64,000 nt of DNA from Amia ocellicauda (lineage: Eukaryota; Chordata; Actinopteri; Amiiformes; Amiidae). A model generated the notes under the pieces. It had not been told where the DNA came from. It did not search any database and saw only the letters and a program-made list of their open reading frames with translations. The position numbers and the translations under genes are program-made. Location: contig NC_089855.1 of assembly GCF_036373705.1 (NCBI RefSeq), positions 3,992,501-4,056,500 on the forward strand. The letters are read 5' to 3'. Position 1 is the stretch's first letter; the number at the start of each line of letters is the position of its first letter. Below, piece after piece: positions 33,916 through 47,171 of this stretch.

Positions 33916-34310
33916 GTTCTACTCAATAGTCGGTCACCGAGGACTGCATGTTTACATCTATACAACATTCAACACTAAAGAAAAACACTGACATGGTGAA
34001 CAGGAGACTTTTTGACCCTTTAACCAATTTGTTTAAGATAAAAAAAAAGTAAAACAAGATTGTGTGAAGGGAGTTTCTGTCAGTTGTGCAGAACATCTAC
34101 TGAGGAGCGTAGAGAAGCCACAGCTGTGTAGAAGAGGGAAACACTGATGGGAAAACAGACACATTTCAGAAGCTAATATTGTACTGTTCAAAATATACAC
34201 AGAAAATGTTTTCAGTTCTGTAGTTGCAGGCTGTCCAGGGGGACATTGCATGTTACCATGGACCAGAGACCCTCCCTCTGCTTGCTTTAACTAGTTCAAC
34301 TGTTTACAAC
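33916..34310. repeat. OR-unit upstream flank, OR3 copy, truncated
   Basis: Parallels the OR2 flank (CACTGACATGGTGAACAGGA, TTTTGACCCTTTAACC). It has lost about 140 bp around the hAT target site and ends inside a partial foldback repeat (34229-34310, GGGGACATTGCATGTTACCA). Confidence 0.5.
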
Positions 34311-34775
34311 TGTTTAGGAGTTACCCAAGTCAGACACAGGACAGTTTGCCTTATTGAATGCAGTCCAGCTGTTGTGTTGGTTAGAGTAATAAGATTGAAG
34401 GAAAGGTGACCTAGTTTAGGAAATTGGAGGTGGAGTAAGTGAGTCAGAGAGGTGTCAATTGGTGACAAGCATGTCACAAAGGTATTTAAGCTGTGCTGTT
34501 TCTCACGCTGTTTCTCGGTAACAAAAAACCCCGGATAAAACACAATAAATAACAGATACACAGAACTAAAGATTCTTAATATCTATGTAGAAAAATGTCC
34601 CATATTTAATGGTATCGAAGAAGGTACCGAGACAGGAGTAGAGGGCGATACACATCACAAATAAATCACAGGTATAGATACAACAAAGCACATTGAGGGT
34701 AGGCAAATATTTCTTAACTCACTAGTTACCGTGATAGTTTCTGCAAACCTTTCCAGAGAGACAAACAACATTTCA
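34311..34775. other. Unassigned, promoter-like sequence
   Basis: Contains a TATTTAAG box near 34482, AATAAA near 34543, and a following TGGTATCGAAGAAGG string. This order is reminiscent of an LTR plus leader. Termini and coding context are missing, so I do not assign it. Confidence 0.2.
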
Positions 34776-35147
34776 TCTGACATAATATTTGAAACACACT
34801 TTTTATATTAAAAACATAACTGCATCACATATGAGTATTTTGTTGGAATGGCAAATACACAGGCCCGGTTCTAGACTGCTGTGAATGAGGGGGCTTTGGG
34901 AAATGTCTGGGGGTTCTAGACCACTTGTGCTAGGGGGGCTGCAGTGCTAGGGGGGCTGCAGTGCTGGGGGGGGGAGGGGTGGTTGCTGACAGTGTCTTGT
35001 CCACGGTTTGAGGGGGCAATGCTAGAACCAGCCCCGCAAATACACATTCTAATGTTGGCCAAATGGTATAGTTACAATTCGTAATATATTTAGCTCTTAT
35101 TTTATAGTTGTTTTACTGACTACATAACAAAAAGTACAGTTATTTAT
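34776..35147 (-). mobile_element. PIF/Harbinger 3' non-coding flank
   Basis: Aligns by eye with 51380-51590 (shared ACACACTTTTTATATTAAAA, CATTTTGTTGGA, TTAATTGCAGATTCTGAAGA). It leads directly into the transposase remnant that starts at 35148, so it is part of that element. It is interrupted at 34860 by a small hAT element. Confidence 0.5.
34860..35036. mobile_element. hAT-type MITE with empty paralogous site
   Basis: 177 bp, beginning CAGGCCCGGTTCTAG and ending CTAGAACCAGCCCCG, imperfect inverted ends. It is flanked by an exact 8-bp direct repeat CAAATACA (34852-34859 and 35037-35044). The related copy at about 51450-51465 has only one CAAATACA and no insertion, which confirms the boundaries. 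The interior is G-rich with a duplicated GTGCTAGGGGGGCTGCA. No coding capacity. Confidence 0.85.
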
Positions 35148-35826
35148 TTAATTGCAGATTCTGAAGATGTCAGCCTCATTCACACAAAATACATAAAAAC
35201 AAGGGTTCAAAGAGAGGGGAAGTTTTGGAACAATAGAAGGGAAATCTTTTGTTTTTTTAAAGTTAACAGATCCAATTTCACTACAATTATACAGAACAAA
35301 AAATACATTCCTTTCAAAATCATGTAGTGCTGCTGTTGCACAAATAATTGCACACACCCTATCTGGAGCCATTCTGATTTCTCCATGCAAGATGTGAAAA
35401 CGCCTCTTCCAGAATCCAATGCACCTCTCCACAGTGTTGTGGGCTTTGCAATGAGCCTGGTTGTAGCTAACCTGTGCAGGACTGTGCAGGACTGTGTGGG
35501 TTCAGATATGATGTCTTCAGCCACGGTTTTAGGGGATAACCACTGTCGCCAAGATGAAAGCCCTTCACAGCACCAGTTTCAAAAGATGACTGGATGGAAC
35601 TGTTCAGCAAAAGTCTTGAGTCGTGTGTACTGCCTGAAATTAGTAGGAGTTGAGTGGTGTCCCTTTCTGTTGACATAAACATTTTCCTTATGATTTGAAG
35701 CCTGAATTCTAATATGTGTCCCAGTGACTTCACCAACAATGTTGCGAAATCCAGCAATTTCAAAGCAGTTTCCTTTAAGTAGTCTAATTTTGTGGCTTCT
35801 GTTGGTCGCATTTATTAGCTGCATTT
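35148..35826 (-). pseudogene. PIF/Harbinger transposase remnant
   Basis: HARBI1-like DDE transposase, minus strand, in three frames. The first has GNCFEIAGFRNIVGEVTGTHIRI, containing the first catalytic Asp position, here occupied by Thr in EVTGTHI where the family has Asp, followed by VYVNRKGHHS. The next has GSTHDSRLL with the second Asp, and LGDSGYPLKPWLKTSYLNP. The last has ERCIGFWKRRFHILHGEIR with the terminal Glu region. Frames change near 35640 and 35470. The N-terminus is missing. At 35826 it abuts a DIRS recombinase. Confidence 0.8.
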
Positions 35827-36060
35827 TTTTTTTAGGGGATTGAAAGACTCCAGGACAATAGGTTGGTGTATATGGAACGCTGACACGACCTTGGGCAGGA
35901 TGGCCAGGTTCAAACTGAAAGTGACTCATTGCTTCCTGAGAAGATGAGACAGGCTTTATCCACAGACAAGGCATGAATTTCACCAATTCTCCGACGTTTG
36001 CCGACATTATCGCAAGCCACCTTGAGCGAGAGGAAGTGGAGCTCTATTGTGGAGATGGGC

Positions 36061-36651
36061 TCAAAGGGAGTAACTGCTCAGTCCTTTCAGCACTAATTCC
36101 AAGTCCCAGGCTGGAATTGTATCCTTTATTGGTGGTCTCAAGCGTCTCGCACCCTTCAGAAGTTGGATCACCAGGAAATGGGCTCCTGGTGAGACATTGT
36201 CAATTTTATCATGGCAAGCTGAGATGGCAGCCAGATAAACTTTCAGCATCGATGCAGATTTCCTGTCTTCAAGCAGCTTTTGCAGGAAGCACAGGATTGT
36301 TGATATGGAGCATGACACCGGATCCACATGTCTCTTTAGACACCAGTTCTGGAAAGCTGACCACTTGTAAGTATATTGGGCACTTGTGGAGGGGGCCCTG
36401 GCCGATTGTAGCGTTTCCACAACATTAACAGGCAACCCCAGAGACATCAGGCGGTACCTTTTAGGGGCCAAACCCACAACTGCAGCTGTGCTGGGTTGGG
36501 ATGCCATAACAGTCTTTCTGCTTGGCTCAGTAAGTCCCATCGAAGCAGAAGCTGCCATGGATCCACGCTGATCATCTGTGCCAGCGTTGCAAACCACAAA
36601 TGGCACAGCCACCGGGGGGCGATCAGGAGAACTTGAGCTACTTCCTGGCAA
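36061..36651 (-). pseudogene. DIRS tyrosine recombinase, N-terminal part
   Basis: In DIRS elements this enzyme replaces the DDE integrase and inserts the circular cDNA by site-specific recombination. The 196-residue frame carries the core-binding domain: STSAQYTYKWSAFQNWCLKR, SISTILCFLQKLLEDRKSAS, LKVYLAAISACHD and LLKGARRLRPPIKDTIPAWD. The catalytic domain follows only in another frame (KRRRIGEIHALS, containing the box-I Arg region, near 36000) and is then cut off at about 35830 where Harbinger sequence begins. The Tyr is not visible. Not functional. Confidence 0.75.
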
Positions 36652-37174
36652 ATCATCTCCAGTGTCAGTGGAAGAAGTAGCAGTGGGGGGAAGGCATACA
36701 GCAGTTCCGGCAGCCCTGGGTGAGCAAAGGTGTCCACATCCAGTGGGCCGCCTCCAGGGAGAACCACAGAGGACAGTGGATCATTGCCTGTGTAGCAAAG
36801 AGCTCAACCCGAGCTCGTCCCATCCTCTTCCAGATCTGCTCCACCACGTGAGGATTCAGTCTCCACCCTGAGCTGTCCGGACCTTCCCTGGAGAGAATGT
36901 CCGCTGCTGTATTGGACACGCCCAGCAGGTGTATTGACTATATGGAACACAGATTGTCTTGCGCCCACAGGAGAAATCTGCATGCCACCATCAGCCCCAG
37001 CAGGTAGGCAAGCATTTTTTGAGATTCCAGTTCATTCCGAAGAAGCCCACTATCTGTGCATACCAGCCAGTCATCCAGGTAGTTCAGGATCCTTATCCGC
37101 TTTGTCCTGAGGGGGACCAAGGCTGCGTCCATGCACTTCGAAAATGTGCATAGTCGTACTAGTCGTATCTCTCG

Positions 37175-37378
37175 TTAAGAACATAAGAACATAAGAAAGT
37201 TTACAAACAAGAGGAGGCCATTTGACCCATCGTGCTCATTTGGTGTCCATTAATATCTAAGTGATCCAAGGATCATATCCAGTCTATTTTTGAATGTTCC
37301 CAAACCACATCACTGGGGAGTTTGTTCCAGATTGTGACTATTCTCTGTGTGAAGAAGTGTCTCCTGTTTTCCGTTTTA
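37175..37378 (-). mobile_element. CR1 LINE 3' tail inserted in the DIRS element
   Basis: About 200 bp: AACATAAGAACATAAGAAAG (reverse of the octamer tail), CAAGAGGAGGCCATTTGACC, and the reverse complement of codons for RHFFTQRIVTIWNKLPSDVV. It separates the DIRS Gag-like and RT segments, so it inserted after them. Confidence 0.8.
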
Positions 37379-38635
37379 CCCAGTGTTGCAATGGGTGAGT
37401 GTGAAGGCCCAGGCGAAGAATATTCGAGGCGGCCGCCATCAGTCATCGTTTCTCCCACATCACAGCGATCTCCTGAGAGAGAGCTTGAGCACCTTTCGGG
37501 ACATCCCTGTTGGGTTGTTGGGATCACCATAGGTGCTGCTGTGGCTGCCGTCTAGCCTGTTGGAGATCAGCATACTTGGACACCGTCTCCTTTGCCTTCG
37601 CCAATGGAGGACGGACTTCTTCTTGTCCTGGACCTTCGCCTGCATCAACCATAGATGGTGTCTGGCAGCAACCATAGCTGCAAGAGATCTACCCATGGCC
37701 TTTGCCCCTTCTCACAGTGAGTCAGTCATATAGGCATTTACTAGCTCCATCTGCCATAGACTGGTGCTCCCTCAGCGGTCCCATCAGGTGACTCATGCAC
37801 AGGATTAAAAAGGCCTGTGTGTTATTGGCCCGGACTGCTGAGGCCTCTGCAGAATACTCTTTCTTCAGCATAGCGTCTGTTGTTCTGCACTGTTTATTAG
37901 GGCAAAGCAGTTCTTTGCCTAATATGGCATTCACCTCAACCAGCCTGTACACCGAATCCCCTATCAGTGGGAAAGATCCCAGTCCATCCCCACCATTGTG
38001 TACATGCCTACATGCCTAGAAGTCGCAGGAGCAAATGCTGGCTGGTTCCTCGTGGATTGCACAATGTCCACGTAATCATCAAGGAGGGGAAGGATTTCAG
38101 CAGGCTTAGCGGTCCTCTCCCTCACAAGCCGTTTTTTCTGAACCTCTTCCTGGGGGCACCAGGGAACGTCCACTGCCATTGCCAGACGTCTCATCAGGCT
38201 TTAAACTCCATGCTTGGCTCTTGAAAGTGCTCCGATACTGAATTTGCCATCTCCTCGTCTCCTCTGTGAAAGTTGGAGGATCCCATTTGTCCGAGCGCAA
38301 CGCCGCATGGAACATCATCTCTTCCGGTAGCGGTTGTGGCAGCTGAGTGAGATGGTGAACGGCCTCTTCCACCGGAAGTCCAGCCACCACAGAGTTCAGC
38401 ATCTGTTGCTGGGAGTCCAGCCTGTGTGATAGCTCCCCAACTGTCTTAATCAGTACTGCAATCCCGCTTCCTGTATCCTGTTTAGGAGTTCGTGGAGCAG
38501 AGCGTTTCGAAAATCTGTAGTGGGAGCACCTCGCTCTTGGGGACCTTCATCTGGGGGAGCGCACTCTCCTCCTGGGAGAGCACCTGTGAGGAGGCAGACC
38601 CTTGCTGGTGAAGCTCGAGAGGAAGAGGAATTCAA

Positions 38636-39454
38636 TTCAAAAAACAGAATTATTTTATACTAACAAATGTATTATTATTATTATTATTATTTTCTACACT
38701 GAAAAAACTGTTTCTGTCCAAGATCAATTGTGCATATTGCAGATTTTACATTGCCATGGTTTGTCTTCTTGATCATGTTCTTTGAGTGCATTATTACTGT
38801 AATGAAAAATATATTTATATTACTAAAATTACTATAAGACATTTTACAAGCCTCTGTGATCACACAAAACAGAGCAATCAAACTTGCATGACATTAAGTA
38901 AACAAGCATCAGAACAGCAAAAACAAATTCACATCCATGAAAAAAAAAAGGTATATAAACAATAATTATTTACATACATAAATAATAACATACAGCTTTC
39001 TGCCTTCCTGCTGTCATCATTTAAAAAAATGTGCAGTACAGGCTCTTCAGCAGTCATCCCTTCATCCTCAAAATGACAAGCACTGAGCTGCATAAGCCAA
39101 TGCTTTCAAGGCTCTAATGAGGATACACCAACCATAAAAGAAAAAAGGTGAGGATTGTATGAAAGCTGAAAATCTCCTCTTTCCATAGCTTGCAGCACTG
39201 ACTAGTGATGGTAGAAAGTCAGGCAAAAACTGTCTACCATGCCAGTGCATTAAAATACATGGGGCAGAGCCAGGAGGATTAGGATTAGGAATTTAGGATT
39301 ACTTCTATTCCAAAACATAGTATTTTTGCTTGTGCAACAGGCCTATTTATTTTGGGCTTAAATTTAAGTGTAAGACCATTTTTTTCCTTAAAAGCATTTA
39401 AAACCTTTTGTGCAAGGCTTATAATTTTGGCTGCTGTGTGTATCCAGATAAAGG
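38636..39454. other. Non-genic interval
   Basis: An ATT microsatellite at about 38670-38692 and otherwise AT-rich sequence. No gene recognised. Confidence 0.45.
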
Positions 39455-39640
39455 GGACTCAGAGATCACCAATGATGGCCCAGTGACTTCACTGCCACCA
39501 GTCTCCCTGAGCACCCGGCTGTGAGACTCCAGGAGTCTTATGAACTACATCAAGCAGCCACTACTGAGGGTAACACAGGGCTGAGCCTCTGTGGGAAAAA
39601 GAGGTTTTGGAAATGTGGTTTAGAGTTGCTTTAGGTCATT
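39455..39640. repeat. OR-unit downstream block, OR4 copy, first part
   Basis: Matches 11490-11690 (GAGACTCCAGGAGTCTTATG, GGGTAACACAGGGCTGAGCC). Interrupted after GGTCAT by a 5.3-kb insertion. It continues at 44919 with GGTGTGTAATTAGGTGCAGT. Confidence 0.6.
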
Positions 39641-39667
39641 GGGCAGGATTAAATCAAAAATGTTCGC

Positions 39668-40058
39668 AAAGTGTAAACGCGAAAGGTTGCGGAAGAGTCG
39701 TAGGAGGAAATCTCGCAGCTCAGCTGCTCGCTGAATTAAATCTAAAATATGAGGAGCTGTGTTTTGAGGGTGTGGCTTCCAGGATGGGCGCGCAGCACGA
39801 GAGGCACTGCAAGTCAATTACAGTGTCTGAAACTGAAGAGAAACCAGAGGCAGAAGAGCAAGGCAGTCCTGCGAGAAGCAGCGATGGGTCAATAAAGCAG
39901 ATAAACACAGTGATCTGGAGCTTCATGTTGTGAATGTACAGCATTAATCTCCCTGCTGACACAAAACTACAAGCCATTACATCATAGCGGTTGCAAATAT
40001 GAGTAGAAGAAAAAATGATAAAATAAAAACCGAAGCCGCCATTGATGAAAGCAGTGTA

Positions 40059-40091
<33 letters not shown>

Positions 40092-40750
40092 GGCAGATGC
40101 CCTTACCTAGGCGTTATCTATTAGCGGGTGGATCAATAGTTGGATGAATAACAGATCAATGTAAACATTTTGTTCAGTGTCCACTTCCCAGCTAACACAC
40201 AATGTTCCCACAATGTTGAATTACATTGCTACAACATTGTGGCAACTGGGTTATGTGTAGTAATGCAGATTAAAAACAAACTGTGACGCACCGGCTACAA
40301 AACTCATAGTGGTTACATTTATCATCGGAAGAAACTAGCAACTAAAAATAAGTACATAGTAAATCAGCTGTTTCCGTCGTTATGTTGGAGTTCCTATGTG
40401 AATGCAAGTCTCCTGTTGTGATGTCCGACTTCATCAATAACATGAACAGACATTAGTGTGAGTCCTTATGTACAGGTGCGCTACCCATAAAGACTCTTCT
40501 GCCATAGTGGAGCACAAATATGTTTTAAGTAGTTTTAGCTCACTGAACATAGCACATTACAAGTGACATAACCTTCCAAATTAATAAGTACAGTGTTAAG
40601 CCACTCACTTCAACATATCTACCTGATTTGCCTGGCGAGATCTTGCGCTGCAGGTTCGAGTCCCTCACAACAGCACAGATATGCAAAACAGGTGTTTTCT
40701 CAAGCATACCTGGGGCAACTAATGAAGCCCACATGCTAGAACACATGAAA
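39668..40750. other. Left internal part of the TIR element
   Basis: Contains an open frame over 39607-39933 without known motifs, a (TTA)n run with an L2-tail remnant (GGCAGATGCCCTTACCTAGG, about 40060-40115), and a short inverted pair around ACAATGTTCCCACAATGTTG (40197-40250). No gene assigned. Confidence 0.35.
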
Positions 40751-40805
40751 TACCTGTACTGGCTTGGGGTTTGTTTAGTTTCACTTTTGACTGCATGTTA
40801 GAAAT

Positions 40806-43029
<2,224 letters not shown>

Positions 43030-43289
43030 ACAGCAAAAGAGTGCTCTACTAAGTACTAAAGATGCTTGCCATGGAGGGGTTGAATAATTTTGAGACTGGA
43101 GAAGTCATTATAAGTTGCATTTTCAGTTGAATTTGGGGAAACCACTTGAAGCATTTGTTGTGTTGAGCTATTTCAATTGCTTTTGTTTGATTTGTTCATT
43201 GCAAACTGCTGACAGTCTGTACATTTTGACAATAAACCTGATTTGCAATGGGGGCTGAATAATTTTGCTCACAACTGTACAAACTTTAC

Positions 43290-44892
43290 AGTACACCTTT
43301 GTAATATGTCCGTCTGTGTGTGTGTGTGCGATCCGACCGCACCGAGCCTGCATCGTGTACTGTGTGTGTGTGTGTGTCTGTGTGTCAATGTAACATGTAT
43401 AGTTACACTTCCACTTCGTATAATGTGCCTGGGATAAATGCAAAACGTTAATAATCGGTTAATAATCTGTTCAGATTTTTTTTTAAAGATTATATTTGTT
43501 TCTGCGTACTGATTTGCAAGTTACACAGCCATATATGCCTATACATATTCCATAAATATCAACCAGACATCTATATGCTTTACCTATTTGTGTAAATTTT
43601 AATAATTGCAATTATACTGTCTGTTTGTTTACGCTACAGCGACTTTGACAGCAGTGTCACTCGATGCAGTGTTCGTCTCTTAAAAGTTGCATTCTGTCCA
43701 TATAGAGAGAGATGCATGAATTATTGAAAACCTGATATTCGGTTACAATATGCATAATTTGATACATATTAGATACACATTCAATCTGCAGTGAGTGCGT
43801 TACTGGACGTGTTTCTAGGGTACAGTTACACTGTAAGAAAGGATACTTACACGGATTTCTAGGCGGTATCTGGATGTGAGTGACAGTGAATGCTCAACTC
43901 GTTAACTGCTGTAATGCTGATATATTTTAACAATATGTATGCTAACCTAATATAAATGGATACTGGATGGGATTACCTTTGCCCTTCTGTTGGATATACC
44001 TGTCTGGAAGCCGTTTCTCACTGGTGAGTGCATTTTCTCATTTTAACACAGCCCACCTTTCTGTTACGTGTAAAACGTTAAACTAATGCCAAATGTATCA
44101 TGAAGAGAAACACTCCTCTTATATATTATATTGGCTGAATATACATAATGTTGTAATGAGTACGAGTGAGGATTAATGTGTACTCGATAGTAGGCGCTAC
44201 TCCCACAAAATATGTAAGAAGGAAACCATTTTTACAACATCAAATAATTTTCAGAACAACGAACAAAGCAACAGCAGAATAAAGTGAATTAAACAAATAA
44301 GTAGTGAAAAAATACGTAAAAAAACATAATCGACACATTGCTGAACAAAATATAATATAAAATGATATTCAGTAACAACATATTTTCTCTCTGTGCACGG
44401 ACAATACGCAACATTTCGTTTGTGTGGATGTTGGGCGCAACATGTCATTTGTTACCCGCACTGTACACCTGGATTGCAGTTACTGCAGCAATGAGCAGTT
44501 ATTACCACTGAACACAGAGCCGCGGAGGTTGTGAATAAACCTGGAGCTGCGCCTGCGCAAACCTCTGCCAGACGGGATTTCTTTACACTTTGCCTTAACC
44601 ATGAGAGGCTTTAGACAACTTTGAACTTGTCTAAAACTAGAGGAGCTGCGAGAGCATTTTCAGGTTGTTTCTCACAGATATTTTCTTGATTTAATACAGC
44701 GAAAATGTAACCACTCCCACTGTATTGTTGTGTAGGATTAACTACAACTTTAACCAGCCGCTAATAGCAAACTACACAACTGTACATCATGGTATTTACT
44801 TTAAAAAATAGAAGAGAGTAGCATCTGATAGTTTAGCAGCGCGATTTCCATTCGCAGACATGCCGTTAATGCTTCTGCGAGTGACTGACATC
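43290..44892. other. Right internal part of the TIR element
   Basis: Includes two GT-rich microsatellites (43310-43330 and 43360-43385). No open frame with a recognisable domain on either strand. The 44510-44640 stretch (GAGCTGCGCCTGCGCAAACC) is more CpG-rich than its surroundings and could be promoter sequence of the element's lost gene. Confidence 0.35.
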
Positions 44893-44918
44893 GCGAACAT
44901 TTTTAATTTAATCCTGCC

Positions 44919-45589
44919 AATGGTGTGTAATTAGGTGCAGTGCTTCACAGGTCCAGCTCAGACCCATAGTGTCACAGTCGAGTGAATGTCAGTTATTCAA
45001 AGTGGAAGGAGAACTAGACAGTACAATTAATAAAATAATATTATTATAATCATAATATACACACCAGTTTACTTGGGTAGAATTTTATTTTTGCAAATTA
45101 TCATGTCAAAGAATGATCACAACAGATACATTGGCCATTCATAAGCATTAATCAGTTTAGAACAACAATTCATCCCTTATATAAACCACCAATGCTGCTC
45201 CAAAACACATTTACATGACCTCTTTCAAACTGATGGTGACCTGTAGCTGCTCCCTCCTGTCTCATGGGGCTCCTCAGTGTCAAGGAATTCACTCTAGTCC
45301 CTTAAGTGTCCTATTGATAAGCTGCCTTGGCAGCTCATAGGAAATGAACATATATTTGAATATATTGTAACAATGCATGATGTTTGTATTTGCCAAATTT
45401 GATATCTCTGTGAAATATTTTAAATAGGTTGAAGTCTGTAATTTATATATTTATTCATTTATTTTCACATGAGAAAATATATATAAAATATAACCCATAA
45501 ATATCTCATAACATCCCATCCCAGACCACTGGATTAGGAAAACATCGTTTTCTGTGGCACGTATCATTTCACTAAGGGGATGAAACCTT
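44919..45589. repeat. OR-unit downstream block, OR4 copy, second part
   Basis: Resumes the block with GTGCAGTGCTTCACAGGTCC and CTCCTGTCTCATGGGGCTCC and leads to the OR4 stop codon. Non-coding. Confidence 0.55.
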
Positions 45590-46552
45590 TCACTTGCTAC
45601 CTGGAAAGATTGTGCTCTTTTTCAGGGTTTTCACCAAGCTGTCCCTGATCTCTTTAGTCCTCAGGCAGTAGATGATTGGATTCATGAGGGCAGGGAAGAT
45701 GATTTGAATCACAGACCCCATAACACGCATGTCCACTGAGGTCCCAGGTATCCTGTAGGAGATGAAGACCCCTGCTGTAGTGAGGAAGAACACAGAGATG
45801 ACCAGCAGGTGTGAGCTGCAGGTGGACACGGCCTTGGCTCTTCCCGCTGAGCTGGAGATACGCAATACTGACAGAAGGATCTTCACATAGGACAGCACAA
45901 TGAAAAACAGAGGGATGAGAAGAATACTCAGTCCAACAAATAAGCTAACATAACTGATTGAGAGAACATCTCCACAGGCCAGGCGTAGCACTCCTGAATA
46001 ATCACAGTAGCATTGGAGGACTCTATTGGGTCCACAGAACCGCTTTGTGAATGCCAGACTAAAGGGAAGGATTGGGTTCAGGAACCCTCCCAGCCAACAA
46101 ACAACTATGAGTTGCAAAATGAACCTAACGGTCATCCTGGCTGGGTAGTGGAGTGGGTGACAGATGGCCACATACCTGTCATAAGCCATGAGCAGTAAAT
46201 TAAAGCTTTCTATAGATACCAGAGCTTGAAAGAAATAGGTCTGGGTAAGGCATGATGTGAAGGAGACAGTGTGAGGAGTAGACCTGAAGACAGCTAGCAT
46301 AGTGGGTACAGTGTTTGTAGAAAGGCTGATGTCAATAATGGCCAGGTTATTTATTGTCAGGTACATGGGGGTGTGCAAGCTTCTGTCTGCTGCCAGTATG
46401 CAAATAAGGAGAAGATTCCCCATTAAAATGAGGAGGTAGACTGTCAGGAACACAGCAAACAAGATGGCCTTACTCTCTCTGTCCTGCAGTCCAGGGAAAC
46501 CAACAATAACAAATTCACTGACCATTGATCCTGTGTAGTTTGTATCAGCCAT
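45590..46552 (-). CDS. Olfactory receptor OR4, 320 aa, intact
   Basis: Odorant GPCR, closest in look to OR1. MADTNYTGSMVSEF has the N5 sequon. VGFPGLQDRESKA, LMGN in TM1, HTPMYLTI and SFTSCLTQTYF (TM3 Cys kept) follow. AYDRYVAICHPLHYP, FCGPNR/CYCDYSG, KAVSTCSSHLLVISV and MNPIIYCLRTKEIR are complete. Loop 1 to TM2 reads NNLAIIDISLSTNTVPTML, slightly different from the paralogues. The start at 46552 is the first Met and aligns with the others. The upstream acceptor reads TTTTGAACAG rather than TTTTTCAG, so splicing may use the conserved TTGCATTGCAG-type site further upstream. The first-exon donor is deleted (see promoter). Confidence 0.93.
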   Translation of the reverse strand: MADTNYTGSMVSEFVIVGFPGLQDRESKAILFAVFLTVYLLILMGNLLLICILAADRSLHTPMYLTINNLAIIDISLSTNTVPTMLAVFRSTPHTVSFTSCLTQTYFFQALVSIESFNLLLMAYDRYVAICHPLHYPARMTVRFILQLIVVCWLGGFLNPILPFSLAFTKRFCGPNRVLQCYCDYSGVLRLACGDVLSISYVSLFVGLSILLIPLFFIVLSYVKILLSVLRISSSAGRAKAVSTCSSHLLVISVFFLTTAGVFISYRIPGTSVDMRVMGSVIQIIFPALMNPIIYCLRTKEIRDSLVKTLKKSTIFPGSK

Positions 46553-46597
46553 GGCTGTTCAAAAGATCATGAGAAATGATCCTGCAATGCAAAATAA

Positions 46598-46601
<4 letters not shown>

Positions 46602-46655
<54 letters not shown>
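46602..46655. repeat. (TA)n microsatellite in OR4 first intron
   Basis: About 54 bp of TA repeat following AAGACATATA, at the position corresponding to the longer run in OR1. Confidence 0.85.
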
Positions 46656-46663
<8 letters not shown>

Positions 46664-47063
46664 TTAGGTTTTAACTAAGACATGATGAGATAATGTACTC
46701 TGGTAAGAAATACAACCCCATAAAAAACATAAATACAATGAATGGAGTTAATCATCAGAGACATATCCCCCAAAATATGTTTTACTGTTTTTATAGAATT
46801 TAATTTCCCAATCACGATGCATAACTTACCTGTGAAATGCCAGCAGAGATGTAACTAGTGACTCAAGTCACTATCATAAATGTACCACTATTGTGCACAG
46901 TTATTATGCAACCAATTGTGTTTTTTACATATGTATATCTTATTGTATGTATATGTCTCAATCTGATCTTTTTCAACGTTTTAAAATATATTATTCTGCA
47001 AACAATATTGTCACAATAAATAACAACTAAAGCAACACTGGTCTGCTCTGAAGAGGAGAACAA

Positions 47064-47171
47064 GACAGGTCTGACTATCCAGCCATTCTGAAGCACCACA
47101 TTAAGATTTATACTGTCTCCCAGTCCACTGAGGCTCTGCAGACTGTACAACAACAGCAATTAAAGCAATTA
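47064..47171 (-). promoter_or_regulatory. OR4 promoter and first exon, donor region deleted
   Basis: AATTAAAGCAATTA at 47158-47171 and TATAAA at 47107-47112 are intact. The exon then reads GGATAGTCAGACCTGTCTTG where OR5 has GGACCATCAGAGTCGGTAAGTGTCC. About seven bases covering the exon end and GTAAGT donor are missing. The normal first intron therefore cannot be removed at the usual place, although the receptor frame is intact. Use of another donor is possible. Confidence 0.55.

Larger units (their letters stand above)
35830..38635 (-). mobile_element. DIRS-type tyrosine-recombinase retrotransposon, degraded
   Basis: Read on the minus strand the order is Gag-like, RT, RNase H/methylase-like, tyrosine recombinase. 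The Gag-like part (38635 to about 37380) includes LKKEYSAEASAVRANN and a C-terminal basic region. RT is represented by VPLRTKRIRILNYLDDWLVC (36938-37132) with the YLDD active site. Next is a block with NTAADILSREGPDSSGWRL and ELFATQAMIHCPLWFS (36665-36919). The recombinase starts near 36560 (SARAPSTSAQYTYKWSAFQNW, QLLKGARRLRPP) and continues in shifted frames to EIHALSVDKACL near 35950. Much of the RT is deleted and a CR1 tail lies between Gag and RT. Confidence 0.75.

Noticed and set aside
34311-34775. Complete LTR retroelement leader
   Set aside because: TATA, AATAAA and a PBS-like string occur, but no matching termini, target duplication or coding sequence were found.
36061-36651. Phage or bacterial integrase-like gene
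   Set aside because: The neighbouring segments (YLDD-type RT, LSREGP block) and order show a DIRS retrotransposon recombinase.
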